From Paenibacillus sp. V4I3 (GTDB lineage Bacteria > Bacillota > Bacilli > Paenibacillales > NBRC-103111), in contig NZ_JAUSZA010000001.1 in assembly GCF_030817215.1 (NCBI RefSeq), forward strand, positions 6,360,501 to 6,424,500: DNA of 64,000 nt. The letters run 5' to 3'. The notes under the pieces were generated by a model, which ran no database searches, was not told the DNA's origin, and saw nothing but the letters and a program-made list of their open reading frames with translations. A program made the position numbers and the translations under genes. This document shows positions 45,601 to 53,857 of this stretch, one piece after another. Within the stretch, counting starts at the first letter, position 1. Each line of letters begins with the position of its first letter.

Positions 45601-48600
45601 CGGGTCTGTGTTCTTCGCATCGATTTTCAGAGCTGTAGGCGCCATTAAAATCGGTGTAATTTCCAAACCATTTACGATCGCGGTTGCACCGCCGAACTTG
45701 AAGTTCATTTGTCCATCACTAACGGAAGTCTGTGAAATAATCTTTTCGACAACGGATTTATTGCCCGCCGTTACGGTCCCATAGTCCGTACCTTCGATGG
45801 CAACAGTCGTTCTTGCACTTCCAAGATAATCGCCAACGTATAGCTTAACGGAATAAAGACCGTTCGGCATATCCACCATAAACTCCCAGCCGACATTGAA
45901 ATAGCCGAGCCAATCACGGAGCAGGTCCGTACCGGCAGCACGATCACGTCCAATCATGCCTGTCGGGTCCTTGATGCCATAGCCTTTCTCCGCCGTGTAT
46001 TTGGAAGAAAGGTTAACGCCGGTATAGCCATCTTGAACCGGCGAGGATGCTAAACCGAAATCGAACTTGATCGTCGCGTGCTTCGTTTTGATGACGACGA
46101 CATCTGACTGCTCGGACTCCCCTTTGCCGTTAACTGCTGTAACAACTACATCATAGGTTTGCCCTTCCGTCATACCTTGAATCGTAGTCGTCGGAACGGT
46201 CGACGTACCCACTAAGACGTAATTGGTGTCAGATGCTGACTTTCTATAAATCTTATAAATATCCGCACCATCTACTGTATTCCATGTCAATACAGCTCCT
46301 GCATTGCTCACACTGCTTGCCACTACACCGATTGGCTTCGATGGGACTGCAGCAGGCGGCGCAATATCCGTGACATAAGCGGAAAGTGGAATGTTCAGGT
46401 CCTTAATCCCGCCTGACAGAAGACGCGCGATTTGGATTGCGCCATATTCCTGGAAGTGCGTATCGTCCGCATTACCGCTCGGGAAGGCGGTGTAAGTACC
46501 TACAGGTACATGGAGGAAGACCGCAAGCGTTCCAATTGGACCAATGGTGTCATAGTACGCACGGCTTAAAGCGCTGAGATCCGCGAGTTTTACATTCATT
46601 TCTTGTGCCAGTTCTTTCATAGCAGCTACATAGGTCGGGAAGCTGACATTGAAGATACCGGTTGTCGCGTTAAAGTCCCTGCGGCCGACAGGCGTTACCA
46701 GAATCGGTATAGCTCCACGCTGCCTAGCGCCATTGATATACGTCTTTAGATAATTTTTATAATCCTCGGGAGATGCATACCGTTCTGGAACGGAGATTGT
46801 CGCATCATTATGACCGAATTGAATCAAGAAGTAGTCATTCGGCTTGATCGCCCGCAAAATGTTATCCAAACGGCCTTCCGTGAGGAACGTTTTGCTGCTT
46901 CGGCCACCGATGGACTGGTTGCTGAAGGTTATATCGGAAGTGAAGTAGCGGGAAATCATCTGCCCCCAACCGGCTTGAGGCTTCCAATAGGAATCGTAGG
47001 TCTGCACCGTAGAATCCCCTGCGATATAAACCGTAGGCATTTCACCAGCCACCCGATCCGCTAGCTTTGAAATGACAAGCCCATTAATTTTGGGCGCAGA
47101 ACCCGAGAAGCTGATATTCAACTGACCATCAACCAGGGCGGCTTCGAACGTCTGCTCCAAATATTCACCAGCTGCCTTAGACGTGAGCGCAATTTTGTTT
47201 GCCGTCATTCCTTCTACGGAAACAGCTACTTCAGTTGCCGCATTGGCATCACCTGCCGTAACCGTAACAGCGTAATCCCCGTTTGGCAGATCCACATTGA
47301 AGGAGGTGCCAGCCGGCATTAGGTAATCGGATTTCAATAGATCCGATGTGCCGCTGTTACCAGAGCTGACGAGCGAAGGATTGGCAAATCCGTATTTCAG
47401 CTGGGCTGTGTAGGCCACTGGAGCCGTTATACCGAAATAGCCGTCAGCTACGGCCCCAGGACCGAAGTCTAATTTCAACGGCAGTCCGGACGGAAGCACA
47501 TTAGGCGCAGCAAATACCGTGCTTGCTGCCACGCTCGAGGCTTCAGATACTCCTGCCGCATTCGTTGCTTTTACCTGATAGTAGTGAACAGCCGAAGTGT
47601 CGGCCGTAGAATCTGTGTACGTTGTCGATGTTACCTTGCCGAGCTCGGTGTAAATTCCGGCAGCAGAATCCGAACGGAATACCGTATAACCCGTTGCTCC
47701 ATTCGATGCTGACCATTGCAAGGAAACTTTGTCCGAAGTGACACCGCTTACAATCAAGTTCGAAGGAGGGGCAGGAATTGTTGCTGTTTGTACTATTTCC
47801 GCCGTTACAGAACTGCTTGCTGCAGATTCAAGACCACCTGCACCCAGAGCAGTTACTTGATAGGAATATGTATTTCCTGCAGAAACGGCCGTATCGGTAT
47901 AAGAATTTACCATCACTTGTTTGATAAAATCATAATTCGTGACGCTATTCGTCGCACGGTACACGTTGTAATAGACCGAATCCGTTACACTGCTCCAACC
48001 AAGTGATACGGAGGCTGCACCAGGAGTGGAATTAATATTGGTTACAGCGAGTGATTGAGGAGCCGAAGGTGCCGTCGCCACTGGCACCTGTTCAATGACG
48101 AGACCGTTCAAATAACCAGCGCCTGTGCCGCTGTAGCCTGTAGTGATGCCAACTGTCAATTGGCCATCAGTTACCGTGGTGCTGTAGGTTGCTTGTGCAA
48201 TAGCTACCTTCGTTGAAATCGTCCCTTTCGTCGCCCCTTCGAGAGCAACCGTCGTTTTCGTTGTGGACGTACCTGCGAGCAGATCGCCTGAATAAACCGT
48301 CACGTTATAATTGCCGTTCGGCACATCCGCTAAGAACGTGAAGGGTGTTCCCAAAATAAAATCGTTCGTCAAATCCGTGCCGCCTGATCGATTCCTAGAG
48401 GCTCCTGCTGGCAGTGCTGTTTCAAGCCCATATCCCCGTTCCTGCGTATAGGTCAACTGATCATGAACTTGATTATAGCCTGCCATGACCGGACTGCTCG
48501 CAGGACCGAAATCAAATTTCTTTACTAACGCCTCTGCTGCATGGGCAGTAGATTCACCATAAGGCAGAGTTGGGAGCATATTGTAAGAAATCATGAGACC

Positions 48601-48642
48601 ACACAATAGAGTTGCTACTATTCGACTTGCTCTCATTTTCAT
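42673..48642 (-). CDS. Secreted multidomain rhamnogalacturonan acetylesterase (SGNH/CE12-like) and lyase (PL11)
   Basis: A 1989-residue secreted protein. After a signal peptide (cleavage near AHA-AE, residue 35) come: a malectin-like sandwich (about 40-185, KFDFGPASSP), two fibronectin type III domains (190-375), a second sandwich (384-530), an SGNH esterase (533-750) with Ser544 in AGDSTVQTY, GGRSS, GHND and Asp726-x-x-His729 in DDTHF, a third fibronectin domain (766-850), a third sandwich (856-995), two more fibronectin domains (1000-1180), and a PL11 lyase (1187-1780) starting RQAEYLDRALVAVKQ with calcium-type repeats such as GDVDGDG. Two immunoglobulin-like domains finish it. PL11 enzymes (YesW/YesX) cut the rhamnogalacturonan I backbone by beta-elimination; CE12 esterases remove acetyl groups that block this. 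A cre-like site lies upstream, and an importer operon follows. Confidence 0.92.
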   Translation of the reverse strand: MKMRASRIVATLLCGLMISYNMLPTLPYGESTAHAAEALVKKFDFGPASSPVMAGYNQVHDQLTYTQERGYGLETALPAGASRNRSGGTDLTNDFILGTPFTFLADVPNGNYNVTVYSGDLLAGTSTTKTTVALEGATKGTISTKVAIAQATYSTTVTDGQLTVGITTGYSGTGAGYLNGLVIEQVPVATAPSAPQSLAVTNINSTPGAASVSLGWSSVTDSVYYNVYRATNSVTNYDFIKQVMVNSYTDTAVSAGNTYSYQVTALGAGGLESAASSSVTAEIVQTATIPAPPSNLIVSGVTSDKVSLQWSASNGATGYTVFRSDSAAGIYTELGKVTSTTYTDSTADTSAVHYYQVKATNAAGVSEASSVAASTVFAAPNVLPSGLPLKLDFGPGAVADGYFGITAPVAYTAQLKYGFANPSLVSSGNSGTSDLLKSDYLMPAGTSFNVDLPNGDYAVTVTAGDANAATEVAVSVEGMTANKIALTSKAAGEYLEQTFEAALVDGQLNISFSGSAPKINGLVISKLADRVAGEMPTVYIAGDSTVQTYDSYWKPQAGWGQMISRYFTSDITFSNQSIGGRSSKTFLTEGRLDNILRAIKPNDYFLIQFGHNDATISVPERYASPEDYKNYLKTYINGARQRGAIPILVTPVGRRDFNATTGIFNVSFPTYVAAMKELAQEMNVKLADLSALSRAYYDTIGPIGTLAVFLHVPVGTYTAFPSGNADDTHFQEYGAIQIARLLSGGIKDLNIPLSAYVTDIAPPAAVPSKPIGVVASSVSNAGAVLTWNTVDGADIYKIYRKSASDTNYVLVGTSTVPTTTIQGMTEGQTYDVVVTAVNGKGESEQSDVVVIKTKHATIKFDFGLASSPVQDGYTGVNLSSKYTAEKGYGIKDPTGMIGRDRAAGTDLLRDWLGYFNVGWEFMVDMPNGLYSVKLYVGDYLGSARTTVAIEGTDYGTVTAGNKSVVEKIISQTSVSDGQMNFKFGGATAIVNGLEITPILMAPTALKIDAKNTDPESPSVSLSWTGVEDVAKYNVYRKVSGTSKFQLLGSSTTSAYVDSTVDVGMEYVYQVTTVDLASTETGPSTSLTVSMIDPNVPIPAIPVNLHVGTVNKNDLTISWDAVAGAKTYNIYRAESNNGTFELIGKASQSSYTDTSVLTTIPYYYKVSAVSAGGVSGQSETLATPVVTVLNRQAEYLDRALVAVKQDNGVYVGWKMLGTDPSNIAFNLYRSGVKVNAEPITGATNLLDEAGSDTSVYLLKTVIGGSEKVASKEASVWQNNDMAIPLQKPEGGITKSGEAYNYSANDTSVGDVDGDGTYELIVKWDPSNSKDNSQAGYTGNVYIDAYKMDGTRLWRIDLGPNIRAGAHYTQFQVYDLDGDGKAEVTFKTADGTIDGTGIAIGDATADHRNSSGYVLEGSEYLTVFNGLTGKAIATTDYDPPRGVVSDWGDLYGNRVDRFLAAVAYLDGEHPSLIVSRGYYTRTVIVAYDYKNGALTKKWRFDTNDEGLGAAYTAQGDHNLSIGDVDGDGKDEITFGAMAIDDDGTPLYNTGLGHGDAQHLGDLDPSRPGLEFFNVHEHLDSPYGLDFRDAKTGEILWGVWTGIDTGRGMSADIDPNYLGEEVWAATITNAQHIPLSGLYSAKGELISTTIPGSTNFGIWWDGDLNRELLDANHVDKWDYVNHTTNRLFTAEEALSNNGTKATPNLQADLFGDWREEIVWRNTDSSELRIYTTTTLTNTRLRTLMHDPIYRLGVAWQNTGYNQPPHTSFYLGSGMEEPAAPHLTIVNEPAPVLPPVTTDDAPEGWVNKDVTVTLKVSDSVAGVAGTYYTVDGGAEQQGTSIILTVEGTHTLSYWSVDKKGNAESPHTVIVKIDKTAPTLHLVLDQTALWPPNHQIIPVNATVSANDSHSGVSSIVLTSITSNEPDNGLGDGDTPVDIQGEQIGTLDTEFMLRAERSGKGDGRIYTITYTAVDLAGNTTTQTAAVLVSQHSSGK

Positions 48643-48814
48643 AATACTAAGTCCTCGCCTTCTATGTGTTTTTTCTTCTCCTATGATGCCTGTTCACGTC
48701 GCGTAACGTCTCACCTCCACCCCGTTGGGAATGTTTTCCTCTTCACATCATAGATGGTTTTTTTCTTCTTTCCCATGTAAAAAAACGTTCTCTTTGTTTA
48801 AAAAACAGATATTT

Positions 48815-48828
48815 TGAATGCGCTTCCA
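48815..48828 (-). promoter_or_regulatory. Catabolite-responsive element (cre) upstream of the RG lyase gene
   Basis: Minus strand TGGAAGCGCATTCA matches the cre consensus TGNAANCGNWNNCA at every fixed position. It lies 173 bases upstream of the lyase start, in the 288-base gap that otherwise shows no gene. CcpA would be expected to repress the gene when preferred sugars are present. Confidence 0.65.
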
Positions 48829-48930
48829 AAATGACATGACTTATTTAATACATTTTATTTTACTTCTGTACTGTTTCAATCCATCCCAATACCCCCATTT
48901 GCATCCTCGACATTTCTTAGGTTGCCTAGG

Positions 48931-49611
48931 TTATATTTCAATGCTCATATATTTCCCCCTGTCGAGACCGTAAGCGTATACATAATTGTCGAACGTATTC
49001 CACGCTGAATTTTGTCCATAATCGAGGAACATAATCGTAGTAAACGTATGATTGTTAAACATTGGAGCCGTTGTGTTCCATGTCCAAGTCGAACCGTGAT
49101 CTGTCGATTTCGCGATCGTCGCATTCGGAGCGTCATTGAAGTCAAGGTTTAAGTCCTGCACGGCCAGATAGATTTCTCCGTTCACGCACACCATCCCGGT
49201 TGGCTTGCGGTTGTAAGTGCCACTTGTGTTCCAAATTTGTCCAACAGCATTATTGCTGGCAAGCGTCGCACCGCTAAGGCTGCCAATGCTGCCGGAAATA
49301 CGATTAACAGCGATGTCAGGGTTCGGTGGCGCAGGCGGTATGCTGTTTGGGGATGTCGATCCGAGCGTAAAGCCTTTTCCGTCTCCGTTGGCCGCATATA
49401 GATGGCCGTCATCACCCCAGCAAGATGCCCACAAATCGCCTTGAGAAGCCGTGTTGACCGTATCCGACGACTCGTTCGATGAAGTGGAGAAAAAAGTGCT
49501 GTCCTGCGGCACAACAGCATGCGCCGGTAATGACGGCGAACTTGTAAGCATCCAGCAAGTAGCCACTGAAACCAGAATTACGAATTTGCTTTTTTTCCTA
49601 AATATCTTCAT
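48931..49611 (-). CDS. Truncated secreted sialidase/BNR-like protein (DUF4185-like)
   Basis: A 226-residue protein with signal peptide (ILVSVATCWMLTSSPSLPAHA) and then SQGDLWASCWGDDGHLYAANGDGKGF, NRISGSIGSL, YNRKPTGMVCVNGEIYLAVQDL, and a BNR-like STDHGSTWTWN. The pattern resembles surface propeller proteins annotated DUF4185, which I recall as about 400 residues or more. This frame stops after VYAYGLDRGKYMSIEI, in the middle of the expected propeller, and I see no continuation in any frame in 48650-48930. It is therefore probably a 3'-truncated gene. It is transcribed toward the rhamnogalacturonan lyase gene. Function unknown. Confidence 0.6.
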   Translation of the reverse strand: MKIFRKKSKFVILVSVATCWMLTSSPSLPAHAVVPQDSTFFSTSSNESSDTVNTASQGDLWASCWGDDGHLYAANGDGKGFTLGSTSPNSIPPAPPNPDIAVNRISGSIGSLSGATLASNNAVGQIWNTSGTYNRKPTGMVCVNGEIYLAVQDLNLDFNDAPNATIAKSTDHGSTWTWNTTAPMFNNHTFTTIMFLDYGQNSAWNTFDNYVYAYGLDRGKYMSIEI

Positions 49612-49912
49612 AAGCCACCTTCTCCTTTAAAATGCTCTCGAATTTTCTGCTAAAATTCTATTCTCCAGTCTTTCATCGACTGGACATGAACCACCTCCAT
49701 CCGGTTACCGCAGCTAGGCCTTGTCTACTTTGTTAATGTTATCAGACTAATCCCATATTTTCTTTGTTGGTATTTGTTATTCATTATCCATTCTTGCTAT
49801 TCACGCATTTAATATTGTCGTTGTGGGTAATCACTTTTCATGGCAATAATATAATACGGTTTTAGCTCATATACTCCTATTGATATCATAAGGATGTAGG
49901 GATGTGATGCCT
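49612..49912. other. Divergent intergenic region before the GMC cluster
   Basis: This 300-base AT-rich region separates the minus-strand truncated gene from the plus-strand GMC cluster. It contains TATAAT (49848-49857 area) without a good -35 at normal distance, and CATATACTCC near 49868, which only loosely recalls sporulation sigma factor -10 boxes. No gene is visible. Confidence 0.4.
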
Positions 49913-51538
49913 TTGTATATATATGTCACTGAGCATGGGGATACTTTAAGAAAAATTGCCGACAAATATAATTGTGAACTAGAAAATCTCCTGTCACTTA
50001 ACCCTTATATTTCCAATTTAGATTTAGATTTGTCTGCAGATGTTCAAATAAAACTGCCGCTGTTACATGTGAGGAGGATCAATGATGCCGCTGTTTCGTG
50101 CCCTCCCGAACCATCAGGCACCCCTTTGGATCAATGGATTCCCCTGACTTCCATAGAGCAAATGGTGCAGACTGATTATGATGTGCTTATCATCGGCAGT
50201 GGAGCGGGCGGTGGGGCCGCTCTATGGAGATTATGCGAGCAATGGGGGCAAAACGGCAAGAAGATCGGAATGATCGAGGCCGGAGACTTGCAATTGCCTA
50301 CGCATGCATTTAATTTGCCTACTTTAGATGAACAACGTGCTTTAGAATACTGGGAACGTATTGCGGAAAGACCGGGAAAGCGTTGGCCGGATTATCCAGG
50401 TACAAAAATGGTAAAAGCCTTAGGCGGTAGAACCCTTTTATGGTATCTGTTTTCTCCCCGCTTCAACCCTTCGGCTTTCCGTTCTTGGCCTATCACTTAT
50501 AAGGATCTTATACCCTATTATCAGATATCAGAAAGAATAATGAATATAAGTAGTAACTATACCAAAGGATCCTCACTGCAGGAAATGCTTCTCGATCGTC
50601 TTCTTATGGGCGGATTTCCAGAGGCAACTGATATACGTATGGCAGCTGATCTTATAGGGACGAAATATGGGCAGGTTCATTCGAATGTCTTTTTCAGTTC
50701 CATTATCTTTCTTGCATATGCCTTGAATATCCGAAAATTCGATTTGGCTGTAAATACGAGGGCCATACAGATTTTAACCGAAAATGGAAAAGCTGCAGGC
50801 GTCAAAGTCATGACTTCCGACAAAAGATCGTATACCTTAAAAGCCAGGAAGATCATCGTCTCGGCTAGCACATGGGAAACCCCGCGCCTTCTGCTAAATT
50901 CAAATATCCCGAACGAAGCCATTGGGAGATATATCGTGCATCACCCCGAGTATGTGGCAAATGGATTCCTAAACAGGGATCAATTCCCAGAGGTTCTTGG
51001 CGTTGCCACTATCGTCGTTCCGGGCTCATCTGAGCGAAATTATCAACTCATAGGTTTTTCCGATTTTTTTTATCATTACACGGAAAGGCCGCTGCTGAAA
51101 ACAGCTCGGATTGTAGTGAAGAATTACGGCATCGTGGAGCCGCGGTTTGAAAATCATGTCAGCCTCGACCCATTAGAACGGGATGCTTACGGCGTGCCTC
51201 TGCTAAATATTCAGTTTTCCCACAGCGATAAGGATCGGGCTCTTCTTCACGAAATGTACGATTCCCTATTAGCTTTTTCTGCAACAATGGGACTATCTCT
51301 GGAAAGCCCGCCCTTGATGAGTCCTACCGGTTATGACAATCATGAATGCGGCACGTGCCGAATGGGCGATGATCCCGCTACTTCTGTAACCAACCGCTTC
51401 GGTCAAGTCCATGGCATATCCGGCCTTTATATAGCAGATAACAGCGTCGTGAATCTGTCTTCCCCGGCCAATCCGACGCTAACGACGATCGCTTTGGCCA
51501 TGCGTACAGCCGATTACATCATCGAGCAAATGAAATAA
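49913..51538 (+). CDS. LysM domain-GMC family FAD oxidoreductase, copy A
   Basis: A 541-residue protein. Residues 1-48 form a LysM domain (YVTEHGDTLRKIADKY, LENLLSLNPYI), which binds N-acetylglucosamine polymers such as peptidoglycan. A linker with WIPLT leads into a GMC oxidoreductase: FAD loop DVLIIGSGAGGGAALWRL, then GGRTLLWYLFSPRF, and the C-terminal catalytic region DNHECGTCRMGDDP with IADNSVVN and NPTLTTIALAMR. There is no Sec or Tat signal. The start is set at TTG 49913 because copy B has only the equivalent TTG (54508); ATG codons at 49904/49907 are alternatives. GMC enzymes oxidise sugar or alcohol hydroxyls. It heads a five-gene cluster ending beside a germination operon, which together with LysM suggests a wall or spore location (inference). 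Confidence 0.85.
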   Translation: MYIYVTEHGDTLRKIADKYNCELENLLSLNPYISNLDLDLSADVQIKLPLLHVRRINDAAVSCPPEPSGTPLDQWIPLTSIEQMVQTDYDVLIIGSGAGGGAALWRLCEQWGQNGKKIGMIEAGDLQLPTHAFNLPTLDEQRALEYWERIAERPGKRWPDYPGTKMVKALGGRTLLWYLFSPRFNPSAFRSWPITYKDLIPYYQISERIMNISSNYTKGSSLQEMLLDRLLMGGFPEATDIRMAADLIGTKYGQVHSNVFFSSIIFLAYALNIRKFDLAVNTRAIQILTENGKAAGVKVMTSDKRSYTLKARKIIVSASTWETPRLLLNSNIPNEAIGRYIVHHPEYVANGFLNRDQFPEVLGVATIVVPGSSERNYQLIGFSDFFYHYTERPLLKTARIVVKNYGIVEPRFENHVSLDPLERDAYGVPLLNIQFSHSDKDRALLHEMYDSLLAFSATMGLSLESPPLMSPTGYDNHECGTCRMGDDPATSVTNRFGQVHGISGLYIADNSVVNLSSPANPTLTTIALAMRTADYIIEQMK

Positions 51539-51572
51539 AGCGTCTATGCTGCCTGAAAGGAGCACGATCGAA

Positions 51573-53822
51573 TTGTCGGAAAACCAACGATCTTTGAAAT
51601 CGTTTCATATTGTGTTTATTGCTGCCGAAGTCGAATATGATTCCGAACATTCCTTATCTGAAATCGCCAGAGAGGCGCAGCGGCTCGGGGCTCGGACGAC
51701 ATTGTTAACGGCTTATCCGTCTCCTGCAAATCCGGCTAATATTCCAGGGTTGGAAGTACTTGCCGACGCGGATTTAGCCGTGTTCTTTATCCGTTATCGC
51801 ACTTTGCCCGAAGAGCAGTTCCGTCATATTCGGGATTATATTGAACGAGGTAAACCGATCATTGGATTTCGCACCAGCACGCATGGATTTCTGTATCCGA
51901 AAGGTCATCCCCTTGAAATATGGAATAAAAAGTTTGGCATTGACGTGTTGGGAGCTCCATGGATAAAGCATTACGCCTATACATCAGGTACGGATGTATT
52001 CGTGGAACCTGGAGCGAGACTGGATCCAATTTTAAACGGGGTTCCGGATAAATTCCATGTACGATCATGGTTATATGTTGTTTTGCCGTATCCGCCAAAA
52101 GGATCGAAAATATTGCTTTGGGGACAGTCCGTCGATCCGGAATTCAAACCGGAGCCAGGTGCCGAGATCAATCCCGTGGCATGGACTTGGAGCAATTATG
52201 CCGGGGGACGCACCTTCATGACGACGATGGGACATCCCGAGGACTTTCAAGTCCCCGCTTTCCGTAAGCTCGTGATGAACGCTATTTATTGGGCGTTAGG
52301 TGTAAATCCGAGTTTGGATCGGACGGAATTGCAAGGCAGAGTACCCATTCAAAGCGGTAGTGATGCCCGCCCCCCTGCGTCTCTCCCAAAGAAAGTGCCA
52401 TGGATTCCCTTGACTCCGGCCGAGAAAATGGCACAAACCGATTATGATGTGCTCATCGTCGGCAGCGGGGCTGGCGGCGGGGCTGCTCTTTGGAGATTAT
52501 GCGAGCAATCAAAAAAAAGCGGTTTGCGGATCGGCATGATCGAGGCCGGAGATCTATTATTGCCGACCCATGCACATAATTTGCCTACATTCGATCAAAC
52601 ACGGTTTGATCAATATATAGAGAGTCCGCCATATGTAGAACCTGTGGGGAATTTATGGCCGGATTATCCGGGTGCGCGAATATTCAGAGCTCTAGGCGGT
52701 AGAACCCTGCATTGGTATTTAATGAGTCCCCGTTTCCGGCCTGAAGAATTTATTAACTGGCCGATTTCCTATCAAGAACTACTTCCCTATTACCTTATCG
52801 CTGAACAAATCATGAATGTAACCGGGCAATATACGGAAGGTTCTGCTCTCCAGGAAACGCTTCTTCATCGTCTAAGATTTGGCGGATTTTCAGATGCGAC
52901 GAGTATTCCTTTAGCTGTTGACCTGAATGTTACTCGATATGGGCAAGTCCATTCGAATGTCTTTTTTAGTTCCATTATATTTTTAGCATATGCTCTAAAC
53001 AAAAGACCTTTTGATCTGGCTGTAAATACGCGTGCCGTGCAGGTTCTCACCGAAAGCGGAAGAGCCGCAGGTGTGAAAGTAGTTACTTCGGACTACCAGG
53101 CCTATACCATCAAAGCGAAAACGGTCATCCTTTCCGCCAGTACGTTTGAAACGCCGCGAATTTTATTGAATTCCCATATACCTGGAGAAGCCATCGGTAA
53201 ATATTTGGTGAATCATCCATCTGTTTTAGCGTACTCAAAAATAAACCGCAATCAATTTCCCGAAGTATTGGGAAATGCCGCAATCATGGTTCCAAGCTCT
53301 GTAGAACGGAAACATACATTTTTCATTTTAGGAACAGATCCCGTGAATTACTGGTGGTACCATTATGAAGAAAGAAAGCTTCTGGATGAACTGAGGTTCA
53401 GAATGCTCGGCTTGACAACCATGGAGCCGCGAGTTGACAATCATGTCAGTCTTGACCTGAGCAAACTAGATTCATACGGCATGCCTTTATTGAAGGTGCA
53501 ATTTTCTTACAGTACTCAGGATCAGGCCAAAATCCGTGAATTGACGACTACCATTCATGCTGCTGCCAAAGCCACGGGACTGGAATTTTACGAAAATCCT
53601 TGCCTCCTGCCTCCCGGTTTAGATAATCATGAAGCAGGAACGTGCCGAATGGGTGATGACCCCGCTACATCGGCAACAAACAGGTATGGGCAAATCCACG
53701 GTGTACCTGGTCTTTATGTGGCAGATAACAGCGTTCTTTCTCTTACTGGCGCTGCGAACCCGACACTTACAACCGTTGCTTTAGCGATTCGCACCGCGGA
53801 TTATATCCTGGGGCAAACTTAG
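51573..53822 (+). CDS. ThuA domain-GMC family FAD oxidoreductase fusion
   Basis: A 749-residue two-part protein. Residues 5-250 are ThuA-like (FHIVFIAAEVEYDSEHSLSE, IIGFRTSTHGF, NPVAWTWSNYAGGRTFMTTM, GHPEDFQVPAFRKLVMNAIY), a glutamine-amidotransferase-like fold tied to 3-keto-trehalose metabolism in rhizobia. Residues 285-749 are a GMC oxidoreductase (DVLIVGSGAGGGAALWRL at about 292, GGRTLHWYLMSPRF, DNHEAGTCRMGDDP, NPTLTTVALAIR). The start is TTG 51573, ten bases after AAAGGAG; the same arrangement is found before the paralogue at 56174, while the ATG at 51546 precedes the ribosome site. Some GMC enzymes are glucoside 3-dehydrogenases, so the fusion hints at making and handling 3-keto sugars. 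Substrate unknown; it lies 34 bases after the LysM-GMC gene. Confidence 0.85.
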   Translation: MSENQRSLKSFHIVFIAAEVEYDSEHSLSEIAREAQRLGARTTLLTAYPSPANPANIPGLEVLADADLAVFFIRYRTLPEEQFRHIRDYIERGKPIIGFRTSTHGFLYPKGHPLEIWNKKFGIDVLGAPWIKHYAYTSGTDVFVEPGARLDPILNGVPDKFHVRSWLYVVLPYPPKGSKILLWGQSVDPEFKPEPGAEINPVAWTWSNYAGGRTFMTTMGHPEDFQVPAFRKLVMNAIYWALGVNPSLDRTELQGRVPIQSGSDARPPASLPKKVPWIPLTPAEKMAQTDYDVLIVGSGAGGGAALWRLCEQSKKSGLRIGMIEAGDLLLPTHAHNLPTFDQTRFDQYIESPPYVEPVGNLWPDYPGARIFRALGGRTLHWYLMSPRFRPEEFINWPISYQELLPYYLIAEQIMNVTGQYTEGSALQETLLHRLRFGGFSDATSIPLAVDLNVTRYGQVHSNVFFSSIIFLAYALNKRPFDLAVNTRAVQVLTESGRAAGVKVVTSDYQAYTIKAKTVILSASTFETPRILLNSHIPGEAIGKYLVNHPSVLAYSKINRNQFPEVLGNAAIMVPSSVERKHTFFILGTDPVNYWWYHYEERKLLDELRFRMLGLTTMEPRVDNHVSLDLSKLDSYGMPLLKVQFSYSTQDQAKIRELTTTIHAAAKATGLEFYENPCLLPPGLDNHEAGTCRMGDDPATSATNRYGQIHGVPGLYVADNSVLSLTGAANPTLTTVALAIRTADYILGQT

Positions 53823-53857
53823 AATTTTACTGGCGAAAAACTCAGAGGAGGATGACA

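Noticed and set aside
43000-48600. Repeated Thr/Ser-rich segments in the large protein considered as DNA repeats
   Set aside because: They correspond to fibronectin type III and malectin-like domains whose copies differ clearly at DNA level; they are protein domains and not recent tandem repeats.
49612-49912. Sporulation sigma-E or sigma-K promoter before the GMC cluster
   Set aside because: The matches to the consensus boxes are too loose to support; sporulation control remains a hypothesis from context only.
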